A DNA stretch of 64,000 bases from Megalonaias nervosa (GCA_016617855.1 JAECUM010004299.1:1-64000), one strand, 5' to 3'; shown: positions 44,045 through 55,200, numbered from the stretch's first letter. Made by a program: numbers and translations. The notes: generated from the sequence alone by a model not told the origin.

Positions 44045-44485
44045 TATTGCATTTTTCATTAGCATAGGTTCTTCATCTTCTTAAGTTTCTTTTCAGCTTC
44101 TTCTCCTGGTCGTGATTACTTTTGCATTTCGTGACAGAGTCAGGTTCTTCATCTTCTGTTTCTGAAGGCCTCTCCTCCTCCTCTTCCTCTTGCTTCTTCC
44201 TCTTTTGTTTTTTCTCTTTTCTCTTAGGACGCTCTGAAGACTAATGTCCTTTCTACTGGTAATGATATCAGGTATTTTGACCTTTGTATCTCTTTTCTCC
44301 AGTCCTGCTTTTGCTTTGACGTTGCGGGCATTCTGGACCCCAATAACGTTTCTCCTTACAGATATAGCAAGTATCTTGACTTTTATCTCGAGAGGTGGCG
44401 TAGTCTGTCGTCTTCTCTTAAGGATAATTTCGTGTGACTATCTGCTAATCTCTGGCCAGAAGGGCGATTGTTTTGACTCTTCCAT
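44045..44485 (-). pseudogene. Zinc-knuckle/Lys-Glu-rich gene at the left end of the older Polinton
   Basis: On the minus strand, from the ATG at 44485, a short frame runs into a stop. A second frame contains CYICKEKRYWGPEC, a CCHC-type zinc knuckle whose His position is Tyr, and then a long Lys/Arg/Glu-rich tail. A TATATATA box is 60 bases upstream. The gene diverges from the PolB gene. It has no counterpart in the younger copy, where this region is deleted. Function unknown; nucleic-acid binding is likely. Confidence 0.4.
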
Positions 44486-44543
44486 CTTCACAGTTTGAAA
44501 GCTGAACGAATACTATTTACTCTTAGGGTAAGACAATGAGCCT

Positions 44544-44551
44544 TTATATAT
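44544..44551. promoter_or_regulatory. Symmetric TATA box between divergent genes
   Basis: TATATATA reads as a TATA box on both strands. It is about 50 bases from the + strand ATG at 44601 (PolB) and 60 bases from the minus-strand ATG at 44485. Confidence 0.45.
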
Positions 44552-44600
44552 AGGGTCCCTTTGCGTTGAAAGGTTAGTCAAATGAAATTTTGTAGTCAAG

Positions 44601-46398
44601 ATGAAACGATGGCAATAGTCCATTGAGAAACCAGAAGAAAATAAGAAGCAGCGACGTGCCGTATCGCCTCAATCACGAACTGAAATGTTGGTTCAAATCC
44701 ATGTGCGAGATTTCGAAGACGATATGAACAAGCCTGAAACAACACCCTCATCTTCTGCCACAAAACCAAGAGCGTGCACTCCAACATAAAATCGTTTGGA
44801 ACCTCCAGAAAATTATTATTACATTCGAGAGACGCAAAACCTGACTTCCAGAAAATTGAGAACCACGGCTTATACCTACACAGTGAAATTTAAAGAGTTC
44901 AAATCTGAAGTATCACTCCAGAAAGTAGAAGGCTTTATCACCAATTTGTGCGATTCCTTGTTAGAAATACTGCCACAGCAATGTGAAGCGAAAGATGACG
45001 ATCATTTGAGACTCTCCCTCCATGACGACAGTTTGTAGTCGCCCATCTGGATTTATTTTAGCACCAACCCACGAGCAGAATACATCCTCTAAAGTCATTG
45101 ACAAAATTCAAGACGTTCAGCAGTCCAAGGACAAGTCTAACTCGACTAATTGGAAATGCGCCAATTCACATGACCGTCATTTCACCTCCTAAAGGTAATG
45201 GAGCACGCAGAAAAGAGTCATAGGAGGACAAAATTCGCAGTACCAAAAGCAGTATCGCCCAAAGTGACAACTCCAAGGACCAACTGTGTTTAACCAGGGC
45301 CATCGTCGTGCGCCGAACGTATGCCGACAAGAACGAGACAGCTGAATGGAAAACAGCATGGGATAACATTCGAAAATTGGACAGGCCCAACAAGTAAAAG
45401 AAGCAGAACACCTATTATAGCAAGTAGGTATATCGAAAGAGGTCGCATGTGGCATTCCTGAAAAGCAAATACAACAAGACGTCTTGCTTCCACGCTTTAT
45501 ATTCAAAGTGTATTCTCAAGTGGTTTGTGGACCACTGGTATTTCGAGGACCCGATTTCCCAGACGGAAAATACATTAACATGTATCAAGATCATTCAATG
45601 CCATTACTAGTATGACAGGAATTCTCGGATACGGATATTTTTGTGAGAAATGTAACTAAGGATTCTGTAATCTTGTGCAACTATTTCAATGAGGAGAGAT
45701 GCTGGTTTTAGTTTAGAGTCAAAACAATGCATTCCTGTGGGGAAAAGATCGAATTCACTGCTTCTCTTGCAATCGAACCTTTGCCGGTCCTGAATGTTAC
45801 AAGCAACGTCCCATGATACAAGGTCATGAGCAGAAGAGTACTTGCAAATAACTGAGATTGTTCTTCACGAGTGACATCTCACTCGAAATAATAACCCAAG
45901 AGCACACGTTTGTCCAGGGAAGAAAAGATGTCGTTTTGAGACCAAATCGTAAACTTTGGACATCAATCCTACATCCAAACATACGACACTGACCTCGAGG
46001 AAGATATAAAGGAATAAAAGAAAAAGGAAAGAAGTGGATTGTATGGACCGGCCTTCACATTTTCTAATTTCTGCGAAGCTCATAGGGCTTACGAAAAGTG
46101 CACAGAGGAACCTATCTGTATTCACTGTCCCATAGTAGTAAGATTCCAGGGGGCGTTGAAAAGTCTTTCGATGACTCCACACTCTTCCCGATTCTGACAC
46201 ATGGCTCTTAAACACTATCGACGATAACCTGGAGTTAATAGGACATTCAGTGTTAGGGGGGACTGTCACTGCTATGCCACAGTGATGGCTCACAGTTCCT
46301 CGGGATACGAAGGACAGGTTCTTCTGAAATTTTATTCAGAATAAGGTACCGAGTGTCCCATTGTCACCATGAATGGAGCCAAACTCATCTACATGAAA
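44601..46398 (+). pseudogene. N-terminal half of protein-primed family-B DNA polymerase
   Basis: A set of broken frames shows, in order: a Polinton-type N-terminal domain (about 44796-45040), a segment around LCLTRAIVVRR (about 45285), the FRGPDFPDGKYINMYQDH region (about 45540), a Cys-rich GYFCEKCN segment (about 45625), a CNRTF zinc-type motif (about 45770) and the exonuclease region with GYEGQVLLKF (about 46300). Many stops and frameshifts separate these. The polymerase domain itself is absent: the sequence passes straight into a BIR fragment. It complements the C-terminal stub at 13.85 kb in position but comes from a different copy. Confidence 0.75.
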
Positions 46399-46620
46399 AT
46401 GAACGTGACTTTGGCAGGCTATTGTGACTTTGAAAGTCGATTCCAAACGTACAAAAGGAAATGGACTATGTATCTGGATCTACCTACTCCCAAACATTTA
46501 GACGGTTCAGTCACCCCCAAGTCTAACATTTTTCTAACCTCTTCATCCACTGTCTCTCGTGCATTAAATGGAACTGGGCAACCCTTAATCCTAATTGGAT
46601 CAGATGTACATAGCTTTATT
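46399..46620 (+). pseudogene. BIR domain fragment joined to the polymerase remnant
   Basis: YCDFESRFQTYKRKW matches the start of BIR2 in the younger element (YCDFESRIQTF), followed by a DLPTPKHL segment corresponding to GPTPKEL. Zinc ligands are lost. The join to the PolB exonuclease region implies a large internal deletion (PolB catalytic domain and BIR1). Confidence 0.7.
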
Positions 46621-46637
46621 TTTTAGCTCTACTAGGG

Positions 46638-48089
46638 TTATGCATCCGGGTCTATCGGTGAAAACATCAAATACTTTCCTAGGAGCTCTTTGATCTGTTT
46701 GAATTGATCTTTGGGTAACTCTGCACTTACATTCACCTGATATATCCCTTCTCTTTCACTATGCAAGGGATATTCCAGTGGAGCATCTATCTCAGGTTCT
46801 CCCTTTACCGCGTCATCTTCGATAACCGCTGAACACACTACATTCAATACCCCTTTTTCTAACGCGTCCTCGCGCTTTCCTACGTACAACTTTAGCATAT
46901 TAGCATGAAATATGTTCAACCTACCATTCACGTAGATTTTATAGTCCATATCACCTTTGACTTCTTTTACCTCGTATAGACCCTTCCACTGAACCAGTAA
47001 TTTATTAGTGCTTGTGGGAAGAAGTACTAAAACTCGATCACCCACAACAAATTTCCTATCGCGCGTCTTACGATTGTAGTATTTAGCATACTTACGAATC
47101 GATCTTGTTAGCTCTTCATGTGCCATTTTACACGTGTTTTCTAGTTTCTCGCGCAAATCGAGCACATAGTGGTAAGTAGTTTTCACTTCGTTGTTAGGGA
47201 CATTACCTGTCCAAAGTTCGCGTAAGATTCGCATAGGACCCCGTACTGTTCTTTCGTAAATCAATTTAAAGGGCGAAAACCCTAAAAAAATTTTGCGGCA
47301 CTTCGCGATACGCGAACAGGACAGCATTCAAATAACGGTTCCAGCCTTGCGGACGTTCCGCGCATATTCGACGTAACATCTGTTTATAGGTACCATTGAA
47401 CTTTTCTACCAGACTTTTACACATGGGATGGTACGGTGTCGTGTTCAGTTGTTTTATGGATAACAGCCTACTAACGTCACTCATGAGGTCGGAAGTGAAT
47501 TGGGTTCCGCAATCAGTTAAAATTTCTTCCGGCACTCCTACCCTGCTGAATATATCCACTAGCGTTTTTTCTACCCTCTCTGTTTCGATACTAGGTAACG
47601 CCGCGGCTTCAGGGTACCTGGTAGCATAATCCACGAGTGTAAAGATATACCTGTTGTATGGACCTGACAATATCCACAGTCACTCTTTTAAAAGGTGTGT
47701 CGATCAAGCATTTGGCCTAGGGGAACACGTGAAACTTTCCCCTTAGACACAGTTTTCTGACATACGTCACAAGACCGAGAAAACCTAGTAACGTCACTAT
47801 TTACACCAGGCCAGTAGAACTCAGCCAGTACTCTGCTGGTAGTCTTTCCCGTACCCAGATGACCTGCCATGAAAGATTAATGGGCTACCATCAATACACG
47901 AGACCGGTATTTTTGAGGTACTACTAATTGCCAATATTTCTTTCCCCCTTGTGTGGTAAACTCCCTATGAATTAACCCATTTCTTTTGACAAACTTCGAA
48001 CTATCCCCTCCCTTACAGAGTTTAATGTAGTTAGTCGCGATTTTCTCGTCAATCGATCTCATGTATGTGTTCCCGGAGGAATTCGTCAC
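46638..48089 (-). pseudogene. Retrotransposon integrase with start of reverse transcriptase
   Basis: An upstream HHCC zinc-binding region (H in MVAH and MAGHLG, Cys pair in SCDVCQK) is followed by the catalytic core: Asp in FTLVDYATRYPE, Asp in TDCGTQFTS and Glu in SLVEKFNGT. A DRVLVLLPTS to WKGLYEVKEV GPY/F-like module follows, then a linker and QFKQIKELLGKY, which resembles the segment preceding the RT fingers. Stops and frameshifts at about 47870, 47675 and 47300 break the polyprotein. RT palm and RNase H are absent. Confidence 0.75.
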
Positions 48090-48206
48090 GCGAGATTCCT
48101 TCGATTGATTCGGGGACGATTAACTTCCCAAACGCGCATTTCTCCCGCTAGGTTTGCGCTCGCGTTTCAACAGCTAGAGCTAGGGGCATTTTAAAATCTT
48201 CCATAG

Positions 48207-48440
48207 TTAGAAGACGAGACCTTCAACGTTGCCGATTGTCAAATCGTAAACTGAATTATCCATACAGAGCTCATCAACTGTTCCAGTCAAGAAAGGAGTT
48301 TCAATCCTGACTCTTGCAACAGGTGCGTGACCGATCGTCTGATCGAGTAGCATGCAGGGAGTCTCTATCCTCAGCATTTGGTTATCCTTCACGAGACTAC
48401 GTTTGATAACCACACCTGTGCAACCGTTATCACGTAAAAC
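48207..48440 (-). pseudogene. Retrotransposon protease-like segment
   Basis: Between gag and integrase lies a frame of about 70 codons with a GHAPVARVRIETPF segment and VYDLTIGN, consistent with the C-terminal part of a retropepsin domain. The catalytic DTG/DSG is not identifiable in this copy. Confidence 0.4.
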
Positions 48441-48454
48441 TGACCGCTTGACCG

Positions 48455-49525
48455 TTAACAGTACCGTTCGCTGTTGGTACCCGCGCTTCCGGGAACATAC
48501 AAACCGAATAAAGGAATATCTTCATGAATAGATCTATCGGAACTGGTCTTGTTATGTACTGCAATGGCTGCCTTATGTATGGAACCTTTTCTTTTAGGAC
48601 AATTTGCTTCTACATGACCCCATTCATAGCACTGTATACTTTGACGTCTTGTTTCTCTACCAGATTTACCTATCTCAGTCGGTTTCGCTGGCTTTCTGGG
48701 AGTCAAACCCTTAAACTTATTTCCAGAGTAATCTTTCGAAACCACATTTTGAGTTCCACCATGTGCTTCAGCGAAACGACCTGCTTGCTTAGCCATGTCT
48801 TGAACATCTGTGAACACTTTTTCCTTAAGAAATTGGTTCAAATCGCGTCCTACTATTCTTAATAACTGATCCCCGAGCAAGAAATCCACTAAACCCTCAA
48901 ACGTTTTGTTCACCTTAGCACATTCAATCTAGCGTTGGAAGTAATTATATATTCTAGCGATAAATTGCCCAAAGGTTTCCCCCTTCTCAGGTTTACTATA
49001 CCTAAACTTTTTCCGGAAACCCTGCTCTGTCAATTCATACCGCTTTAGTAGTGCTTCCTTCAGAGCGTCGTAGTTAAACAACTCGCTACTAGGAAGTAGC
49101 GAGTATACATCGAAAGTCTTACCTTTTAACAAGGCACTGGAATGAAGACCCAAATCATCTCGCTTCCATTTCTGGTGATCGGCAAACCGCTCAAACCGAT
49201 GAAGATAACTATTCATGTTATCTTTTTCATCGTCAAAGAAAGGTAATTTAGGGCCTTTTAATTTGCAAGAGGCAGAATCTTGTTCTCCTTTTCTAGCGTT
49301 TGTTAACTCTAATTGTCTTTCATACTCTCTTTGTTTATTTCTTTCTTCTAACTTTATAATCTCTAACCTTGCCTGTCGTTTTAATTCCAATCTTTCCTTT
49401 TCCGATTCCCTTTTTCTTTCATAGAGTTGTTGTTTCCTTTCGAACCTTTCCCTTTCTAACTGTTGTTCCCTTTCCAATCTTTCCTTTTCCAATTCCCTTT
49501 CTAATACCAATCTTTCCCTTTCCAA
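48455..49525 (-). pseudogene. Retrotransposon Gag with coiled coil and damaged zinc knuckle
   Basis: The N-terminal part (about 49525-49250) is a Glu/Arg-rich coiled coil, followed by a capsid-like region (LPFFDDEKDNMNSYLHRFE and on) and, after a stop at about 48929, the rest of capsid and a CYEWGHVEANC knuckle whose second Cys is Trp. Two frames are needed. Confidence 0.65.
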
Positions 49526-49857
49526 TTAACTTTCTTTTGCCCGTTCATCCCTTCTTTTGCTTGTTCTTCATTTATGAATTTCCTAAAATTTTCCCCTTCA
49601 TAACACAGTTGTTTTCCCAATTCAGCTAGATTCTTTAGCGAAGTCATGATTGTTTGGTGATAAGATCTAAGTAAAGTTGTTTAGAGGTTGTCAAAGTACA
49701 ATTAACAATCTTAGTTATCAAGGCAACAAAAACTAAACAAATGTGTACATGTAGGGAACCCCGCATCTACTAAAAATTCACTTGTTAAAAAGTCCACGAT
49801 TTACAGCCTGCCTATGATTTATATACAGTGTGTTGATAGTTCATTCAGTTCAAAGCA

Positions 49858-49874
49858 TCCCACTTCTGACACCA
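49858..49874 (-). other. Primer-binding site of the gypsy element
   Basis: On the minus strand TGGTGTCAGAAGTGGGA starts two bases after the LTR end and is complementary to a tRNA 3' end of the type ...TCTGACACCA, probably a Leu tRNA. Confidence 0.6.
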
Positions 49875-49876
49875 AA

Positions 49877-50850
49877 TGTAACAGGATTTGACTTTAATGG
49901 ATGCTTGAATTAAATGACAACATAACACAATGTGATAAAAGATGGAAGTTTATCAAATGAGTTAATAAAAATATGTATATCCTCTACAACATATACAGTG
50001 TGACTCTCTCAAGCTCTAACCACACGACTCATTCAATTACTTCACACAAACATTCACAAATGGAAAAAAATATGTGATTCATATGTTCAAAAATTGTAGA
50101 CACATGATACAGTTAAACCAAGATGTGATTCATATAATCTCTTGTAATGAAAGTAAGATTCATATAATCTCATGTAATGAAATTAAGATTCATATAATCT
50201 CATGCAATGAAAGTAAGATTCGTATAATCCATGTAATGAAAGTAACTCAGTTGTACTCAGTTGAAACACACCATATGTTCCATGTACTCAATTGAAACAA
50301 CATAATCAATTGAAACAAACATGATCAATTATAATCAACATAACAATTGTACCAAACATATGACTCGTGAATCATAGTCATTTGTACAGCACGTACGATT
50401 CATAACTCGTATTACTCATATAAATACTTGTAAAAACTTGCAAAGGAAACATTTTGACCTGGTTCACATGTCCATTGTCAAACCACGTAGTTCTCCAGAA
50501 TTCTTCGGTTAGCCCTCATTTGTATTGCCCCCCCTTCATATATCCATCATGCGCGCGCACACACACACAGCCCTTTGGCTGTAGAACAAATTGGAGAAAG
50601 TACACTCCTTGACAAGATCCTAAAAGACCAATGTATCAATTAGTAAAGAAACGTGCCTCAAACCTACAGGAGAATGAGTATTAGTAAGGGTAAAATACCC
50701 GTGCATACCGTGCTTTTTGTGTCTCTCGCCAAAATCGATCTACGACGGGATACATGCTAGTTCAGTCGCTTAACTAGATAAAACAATTATCCACCATAGG
50801 TAACGTTGTATGCAAGTACGACTAAAATGATCAAATCGTTCTAAGGCGAA
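49877..50850 (-). repeat. Probable 5' LTR of the gypsy element
   Basis: The inner edge is TGTTACA (minus strand) just before the primer-binding site. The outer edge is not fixed; the older Polinton resumes at about 50850-50880. A second LTR is not present because the 3' end is truncated. The region contains a local tandem repeat at 50125-50250. Confidence 0.45.
50125..50250. repeat. ~30-bp tandem repeat
   Basis: Four units with GATTCATATAATCTC followed by TGTAATGAAAGTAA, within the LTR-like region. Confidence 0.8.
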
Positions 50851-50877
50851 AGCAAGTTATTTCTTGCTTTATTCTGT

Positions 50878-51167
50878 GGCAGACTAGCTTTGAAGAGAGC
50901 ATTCAGAAATTGCCTTGGGAGTTAAAGGAACTCTTGTACAAAGAATTCGTCATCGTACAAGTGAAACCCAAAGAACAATTACATCGTTTGCTATACAGAT
51001 GTTTTAACCGCTTGTACTTTGATGCTATAAGAGCCTCGATTCTTTTGAAAATTGTCAAATAGCCATTGATCAAGCGCCCACGGACTATAAGATTTGGGAT
51101 ACTACGACTTCTACTTACAAGGTGAAAGTAGTACTCAGAATTCCAGAGGACACATCGGAGTTAGAGA

Positions 51168-51236
<69 letters not shown>

Positions 51237-51375
51237 CCTCAAGAAGAGACTTCTTCACAAAGTGTAGCATGCACATTAGTAACTAATCTGGTTTGGAACG
51301 ATTTACCACCGTACAACGAATAGCAAAGTACACCTATTTCATCCAAAGGAAGGACATTCCTGTAAATGACGAAGT
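50878..51375 (+). pseudogene. F-box-like gene 2 remnant in the older Polinton
   Basis: The start ESIQKLPWELKELLYKE and a downstream QVKPKEQLH match the start of the intact gene at 15721-16209, here with stops. A 60-bp (AC)n run at 51171-51231 replaces part of the middle. The C-terminal third after the run still matches weakly. Confidence 0.65.
51171..51231. repeat. (AC)n microsatellite inside the pseudogene
   Basis: About 30 AC units, with no equivalent in the younger copy. Confidence 0.95.
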
Positions 51376-51400
51376 ACTTTCAGAATCTGCCTAGCGTGTA

Positions 51401-51408
51401 TATAAAAG
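51401..51408 (+). promoter_or_regulatory. TATA-like box, conserved with 16168
   Basis: TATAAAAG, 17 bases before an ATG, matches the position of the box at 16168-16175 in the younger copy. Confidence 0.4.
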
Positions 51409-51417
51409 CTTGCCACA

Positions 51418-51640
51418 ATGCCAAGACCTTTGTCTTTAGTGTTGCAACAGAATCCGTGGAAGAAAGTCGATGACAATATTCATAACTTGGAGGCTTACCA
51501 AAATCTTTCAGAAGATGTTTTACCGTTGAAGTTTTGGACGATATATGCTGTGTATGTTTGTAACTACTTTTATCGGATTTCGTTTACAAGTAGTTTTATT
51601 GTGGATTATTTATGAACAATACCTGCAAAGATATTATCAT
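51418..51640 (+). pseudogene. Small membrane protein remnant (older copy)
   Basis: The start MPRPLSLVLQQNPWKK parallels the start at 16185. The hydrophobic segment is read in a second frame (MFVTTFIGF), as in the younger copy. Confidence 0.5.
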
Positions 51641-51872
51641 GGACACTACTCCATCTTAAATGTGCACGAAAGACCCATTCAGCTAAAAATGTTGCGATTT
51701 CTGATCGATACTTCTCTACTTCTGTTTGAAGGAAAGATTCGTGGTACTTTATCGACGCTTCATGCTTACCTAGAGGTGTATGTAGCTTATGACGTACACG
51801 AACACTGGAAAGATGTACGTGAATGGAAACGTGTTTCGTGGTTTGGACGCAAGAAGTGAATAACTATGCCAA
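51635..51872 (+). pseudogene. Remnant of the 83-aa conserved protein (older copy)
   Basis: The NVHERPIQLKMLRF and HWKDVREWKR words parallel 16390-16641. The start codon region is altered and the C-terminal end is read in another frame. Confidence 0.55.
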
Positions 51873-52203
51873 TGATCTGTGTTCTTGATCCAAGAAAAGA
51901 AGTTCAGTTAAAACCAGAAGTGAAGATCACATTCAAACCCATGTTAGAAACATTGTTCAGGATAGTAGCGCCATAAACATGGAAACGAACGAGACATAAA
52001 AACCGAATGAGAACTTAGAGACTGTGCATGGTAACTAAAACATTAGAGTGTATCCCTAGATTTCATGGGACACACGTCAGTCTAGTTTGTTGTACACTGA
52101 CGTTTATATTCCGCTGTGGCAATTTTGATTTGTGCCTTTTTGACGTACATAGTCATTTGTTTCTTAGAAGTTTTCCTATTTTGTAATATTTGTAAAGTTG
52201 TTT
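51866..52203 (+). pseudogene. Tail-anchored membrane protein remnant (older copy)
   Basis: The start MPMICVLDPRKEVQLK, the middle with ITFKPMLET and a C-terminal hydrophobic stretch (LYSAVAILICAFLTYIV) match 16619-16984, with several stops between. Confidence 0.55.
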
Positions 52204-52226
52204 GAACAAATATTAAACATGTCTCC

Positions 52227-52234
52227 AAAGTATA
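52227..52234 (+). promoter_or_regulatory. TATA box of the ATPase remnant
   Basis: TATAAAAT, about 50 bases before the ATG at 52278, keeps the spacing found in the younger copy. Confidence 0.5.
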
Positions 52235-52277
52235 AAATGTCTTGTGTTTTCGATGTTATTCTCAGAATACCCTAGCT

Positions 52278-52966
52278 ATGACTACATTTTATTCCTTTTC
52301 CCCCTCTGCTCTCAAAATGATTCATGAAAGTTGTATAGTCAAAGCTGCGAGGTACTGTATCTTCCTCATTCTTGCAACACTTTGATTGCTGGAACGAGTA
52401 GTTCAAGCGAAACCAAATTTGTCAAACGTGTCATCGAACACAAAGACCACTTGTTTGATCGTCGCCCCAAAGGTATCGTTTGCTGTTACAAAGAGTTGCA
52501 ATCGGATTGCACTCTACTTCAAGAAAGTCAAGGAGAATCGATTGTGTTTGTAGAAGGCATTCCTCGCAAAAACGATGGCATCGTGTCTGACTCGAGTCAA
52601 ACACATATGTTCATCTTCGATGACATGTTAGGAGAAGACGAAGAAAAAATTAAACTTTAGATTACAAGCAAAAAATCCAATATTATTTATTTTACGCAAT
52701 ATTTTGTTTCAACAAAGTAAAGTACATCGTACCATGAGTCTCAATGCCCATTGTGTGGTCCTGTTTAAAGGTTCAAGAAATAAATCTCAAGTGCTAGTGC
52801 TAGTGCTAGTTTTAGCCATACGGTTAGGAACACCTTGGCGAAATTATCATACGACGATGCCACTCAAACACATCATGCCTATCTACTCGTCAATTTAAAA
52901 CCCATCATTTAAGATTTCGTACCCATTTATTTCACCACTGGTGGGAAGGAGAAATGGTCATTTACA
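52278..52966 (+). pseudogene. Packaging ATPase remnant (older copy)
   Basis: The Walker A area has decayed to AGTSSSSETKF, losing the Lys. The later segment VEGIPRKNDGIV to MFIFDDMLGEDEE is open where the younger copy has a stop. The frame ends at a TAG near 52660 and the tail (FTTG near 52935) is read in another frame. A LINE is inserted in the C-terminal part at about 52966. Confidence 0.8.
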
Positions 52967-54759
52967 GGTGCCCAGCAGGAATCCTGGATCGAAAGACAAT
53001 GCTGCAAAATCGAAGACAGTCTGAGTAGAAATGACAGGAAAATGGCATATCAGCTTGTGAAAGATCTCACAACCCATAAACAAGGGAAAACTACCAAATC
53101 AGGAAAATGCCTCACAGAAGATCAAGAGATCCTCAAGCGATGGACAGAATACTGCTCAGAATTGTACAATCATAAGACCCAAGGAGATCCAGCAGTACTA
53201 AATTGCCCTCAGGCAGAAGAAATTGATGACAACCCCATTCTTCATGATGAAGGAGAAATTGCAGTTAGGTCACTAAAGAAAGGAAAGTCAGCCGGTACTG
53301 ACAACATACCAGCAGAGCTCATTCAAACAGGTGGAGAAGAGATAGTCACAGTCCTAACAACAAACTGCAACAAGATATGGCAGACAGGAGAATGGCCCAC
53401 CACATGGACTCAATACTTGGTCATCGTGCTCTCCAAGGAAGGAAACCTACAGCTATGCCAAAACTACAGAACCATCCGTTTGCTCAGTCACAAAAGCAAA
53501 ATCATGCTGAAGATAATTCTCAACAGACTAAAGCCTCAAGCAGAGAAAATTATTGCTGAAGAGCAGACAGGATTCCGAGCAGGAAGGAGTACGACAGGAC
53601 ACATCTTCAATCTCAGACTCCTTTGCGAGGAATGCCTTCAGCATCAGCAGAATCTATACCACGTCTTTATAGATTTCAAAAAGGCCTTTGATAGGGTGTG
53701 GCATGCAACCTTATGGGCAACTATGAGGAAGTACAACATCAGCTCTAACCTGGTGCAGGTTGTTGAGCACCTCTATGACAAAGCCACCAGTGCTGTCCCC
53801 ATCAATGGCAGCAGAGGAAATTGGTTTTGAACAACAGTTGGAGTCAGACAGGGATGTATACTGTCACCTACATTCTTCAACATTTTCCTGGAAAGGATCA
53901 TGCAAGATGCCTTGCATGACCACAAGGGCTCTGTCAGCATCGGAGGAAGAACAATCACCAACCTTCGCTTCGCAGATGATATTGATGGTTTAGCAGGAGA
54001 TTAAAAAGAACTGGCTGACTTGGTTGAGCTCCTCGACACAACATCCACAGCATACGGTATGGAGATTAGCGCCGAAAATCCAAACTGATGACAAACGACA
54101 CCAATGGCATCAGTGCAGAAATAAAGGTCAGTGGACAAAAGCAGGAAAGAGTCACAAGCTTTAAGTACATGGGATCAATTATCACAGATGATGGCTCCAA
54201 ACCAGAACTACTTTGCAGGATTGCTCAGACAACAGCAGCAATAACAAGGTTGAGACCAATATGGAAAGATATCAACATTGCTTTTGGTTCCAAAATAAGG
54301 CTGATGCGCTCGATTGTCATATCCATCCTTCTGTGTGCTTGTGAAACATGGACGCTCACATCAGATCTACAAAGAATGATTCAAACCTTCGAAATGAGAT
54401 GCTACCGTAAGATCTTGGGCATCTCATACATTGACCATGTAACCAACGAAGAAGTCCACAACAGGATCCAACGAGCCATCGGATCCTATGAAGACCTCTT
54501 GACCACTATAAAAAAGCGAAAACTGAAGTGGTACGGTCATGTCTCAAGATCATGTGGACTAGCAAATTCAATCTTGGAAGGCACAGTGCGAGGGTGCAGA
54601 AGAAGAGGCAGACAGGAAAAGAGGTGGGAAGACAACATTAAGGAGTGGACAGGCGTGGAATATGGAGATTCCCAAAGGGCAGTAGAAAACAGGGAAAGAA
54701 GGAGAGAATTGGTTGTAAAGTCAACTGTGGTGCCCCAACGACCTCTTAGGTTAAGGGAT

Positions 54760-54797
<38 letters not shown>

Positions 54798-54810
54798 TTG
54801 ATGAGAATGA
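52966..54810 (+). mobile_element. 5'-truncated non-LTR retrotransposon (LINE) inserted in the Polinton
   Basis: The left edge lies within ATPase sequence and the right edge is a (GAT)n tail at 54762-54800 followed by Polinton promoter sequence. The RT contains RLLSHKSKIMLKIILNRLKP, GFRAGRSTT, FIDFKKAFDRVWH and the catalytic FADD (53969-53980). A C-terminal domain with CETWTLTSDLQRMIQTFEMR, RWEDNIKEWTG and VVPQRPLRLRD follows. It belongs to the RTE/Jockey-like LINEs; the exact clade is not resolved. Stops at 53828-53830 (TGA) and 54002-54004 (TAA) and a frame change near 54085 disable it. Confidence 0.85.
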
Positions 54811-54817
54811 AAAAAGC

Positions 54818-54825
54818 TATAAAAC
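54818..54825 (+). promoter_or_regulatory. TATA box of the core-protein remnant
   Basis: TATAAAAC, 35 bases before the ATG at 54860, marks where Polinton sequence resumes after the LINE. Confidence 0.55.
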
Positions 54826-54859
54826 ATTTTGCACATGTTTGCTGCCAACACTCGTCAGC

Positions 54860-55200
54860 ATGACTTCATTTCAGTCTCATCTTAAAGCCAAATTGTTCGT
54901 GCGCTGTATGGCATCAGTTGCAAATAATAACTACACAGGTTCTTATCCATTTTTTACAAAATAGTGTCAAAGATGTCTTACGATGGTTAACTTTGAAACC
55001 AAGTCAATTACTTCACCCCATCTTCCACATCCTTCATCAAACCAAAAATTATTTTGACAGCGTAAAGTGGCCGTGTCACAACTTGCAAACCGATGAATCG
55101 ATTCTCAAACAATATCAAATCATTTTGAAACCTGGGGGCTGTGGTCAAAGACCCAACCTAAATACCCTATTGAACCATCAGCTTCTATCAGACAACTAAT
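54860..55200 (+). pseudogene. Basic core-protein remnant (older copy)
   Basis: The start MTSFQSHL and a DVLRWLTLKPSQLL segment match the younger gene, as does the KPGG motif near 55128. The frame carries breaks, and similarity stops at about 55180. The Lys-rich part and all later Polinton genes are missing. Confidence 0.65.

Larger units (their letters stand above)
46625..50850 (-). mobile_element. Ty3/gypsy LTR retrotransposon, gag-PR-IN-(RT) order, 3'-truncated
   Basis: On the minus strand come an LTR-like region (49877 upward), a primer-binding site, gag, a protease-like segment, integrase with HHCC and DDE core, a GPY/F-type module, and then the first residues of reverse transcriptase before truncation at about 46638. 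Integrase before RT is the arrangement of Gmr1-like gypsy elements rather than ordinary gypsy. It interrupts the older Polinton between its BIR and F-box-like genes. The right edge is set only by where Polinton sequence resumes. Confidence 0.7.
44045..55200 (+). mobile_element. Older degenerate Polinton split by two retrotransposons
   Basis: Three blocks in the same orientation and in the gene order of the younger copy: PolB N-terminal half and a BIR fragment (44.6-46.6 kb), F-box-like gene 2 through the ATPase (50.88-52.97 kb) and the core protein start (54.82-55.18 kb). The gaps are exactly filled by a gypsy element and a LINE. The simplest reading is one Polinton with nested insertions. 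Terminal repeats were not found, and genes downstream of the core protein are absent. Confidence 0.7.

Noticed and set aside
53773..53961. Minus-strand and other-frame ORFs inside the LINEs
   Set aside because: Shadows of the reverse transcriptase frame, mirrored in both LINE copies.
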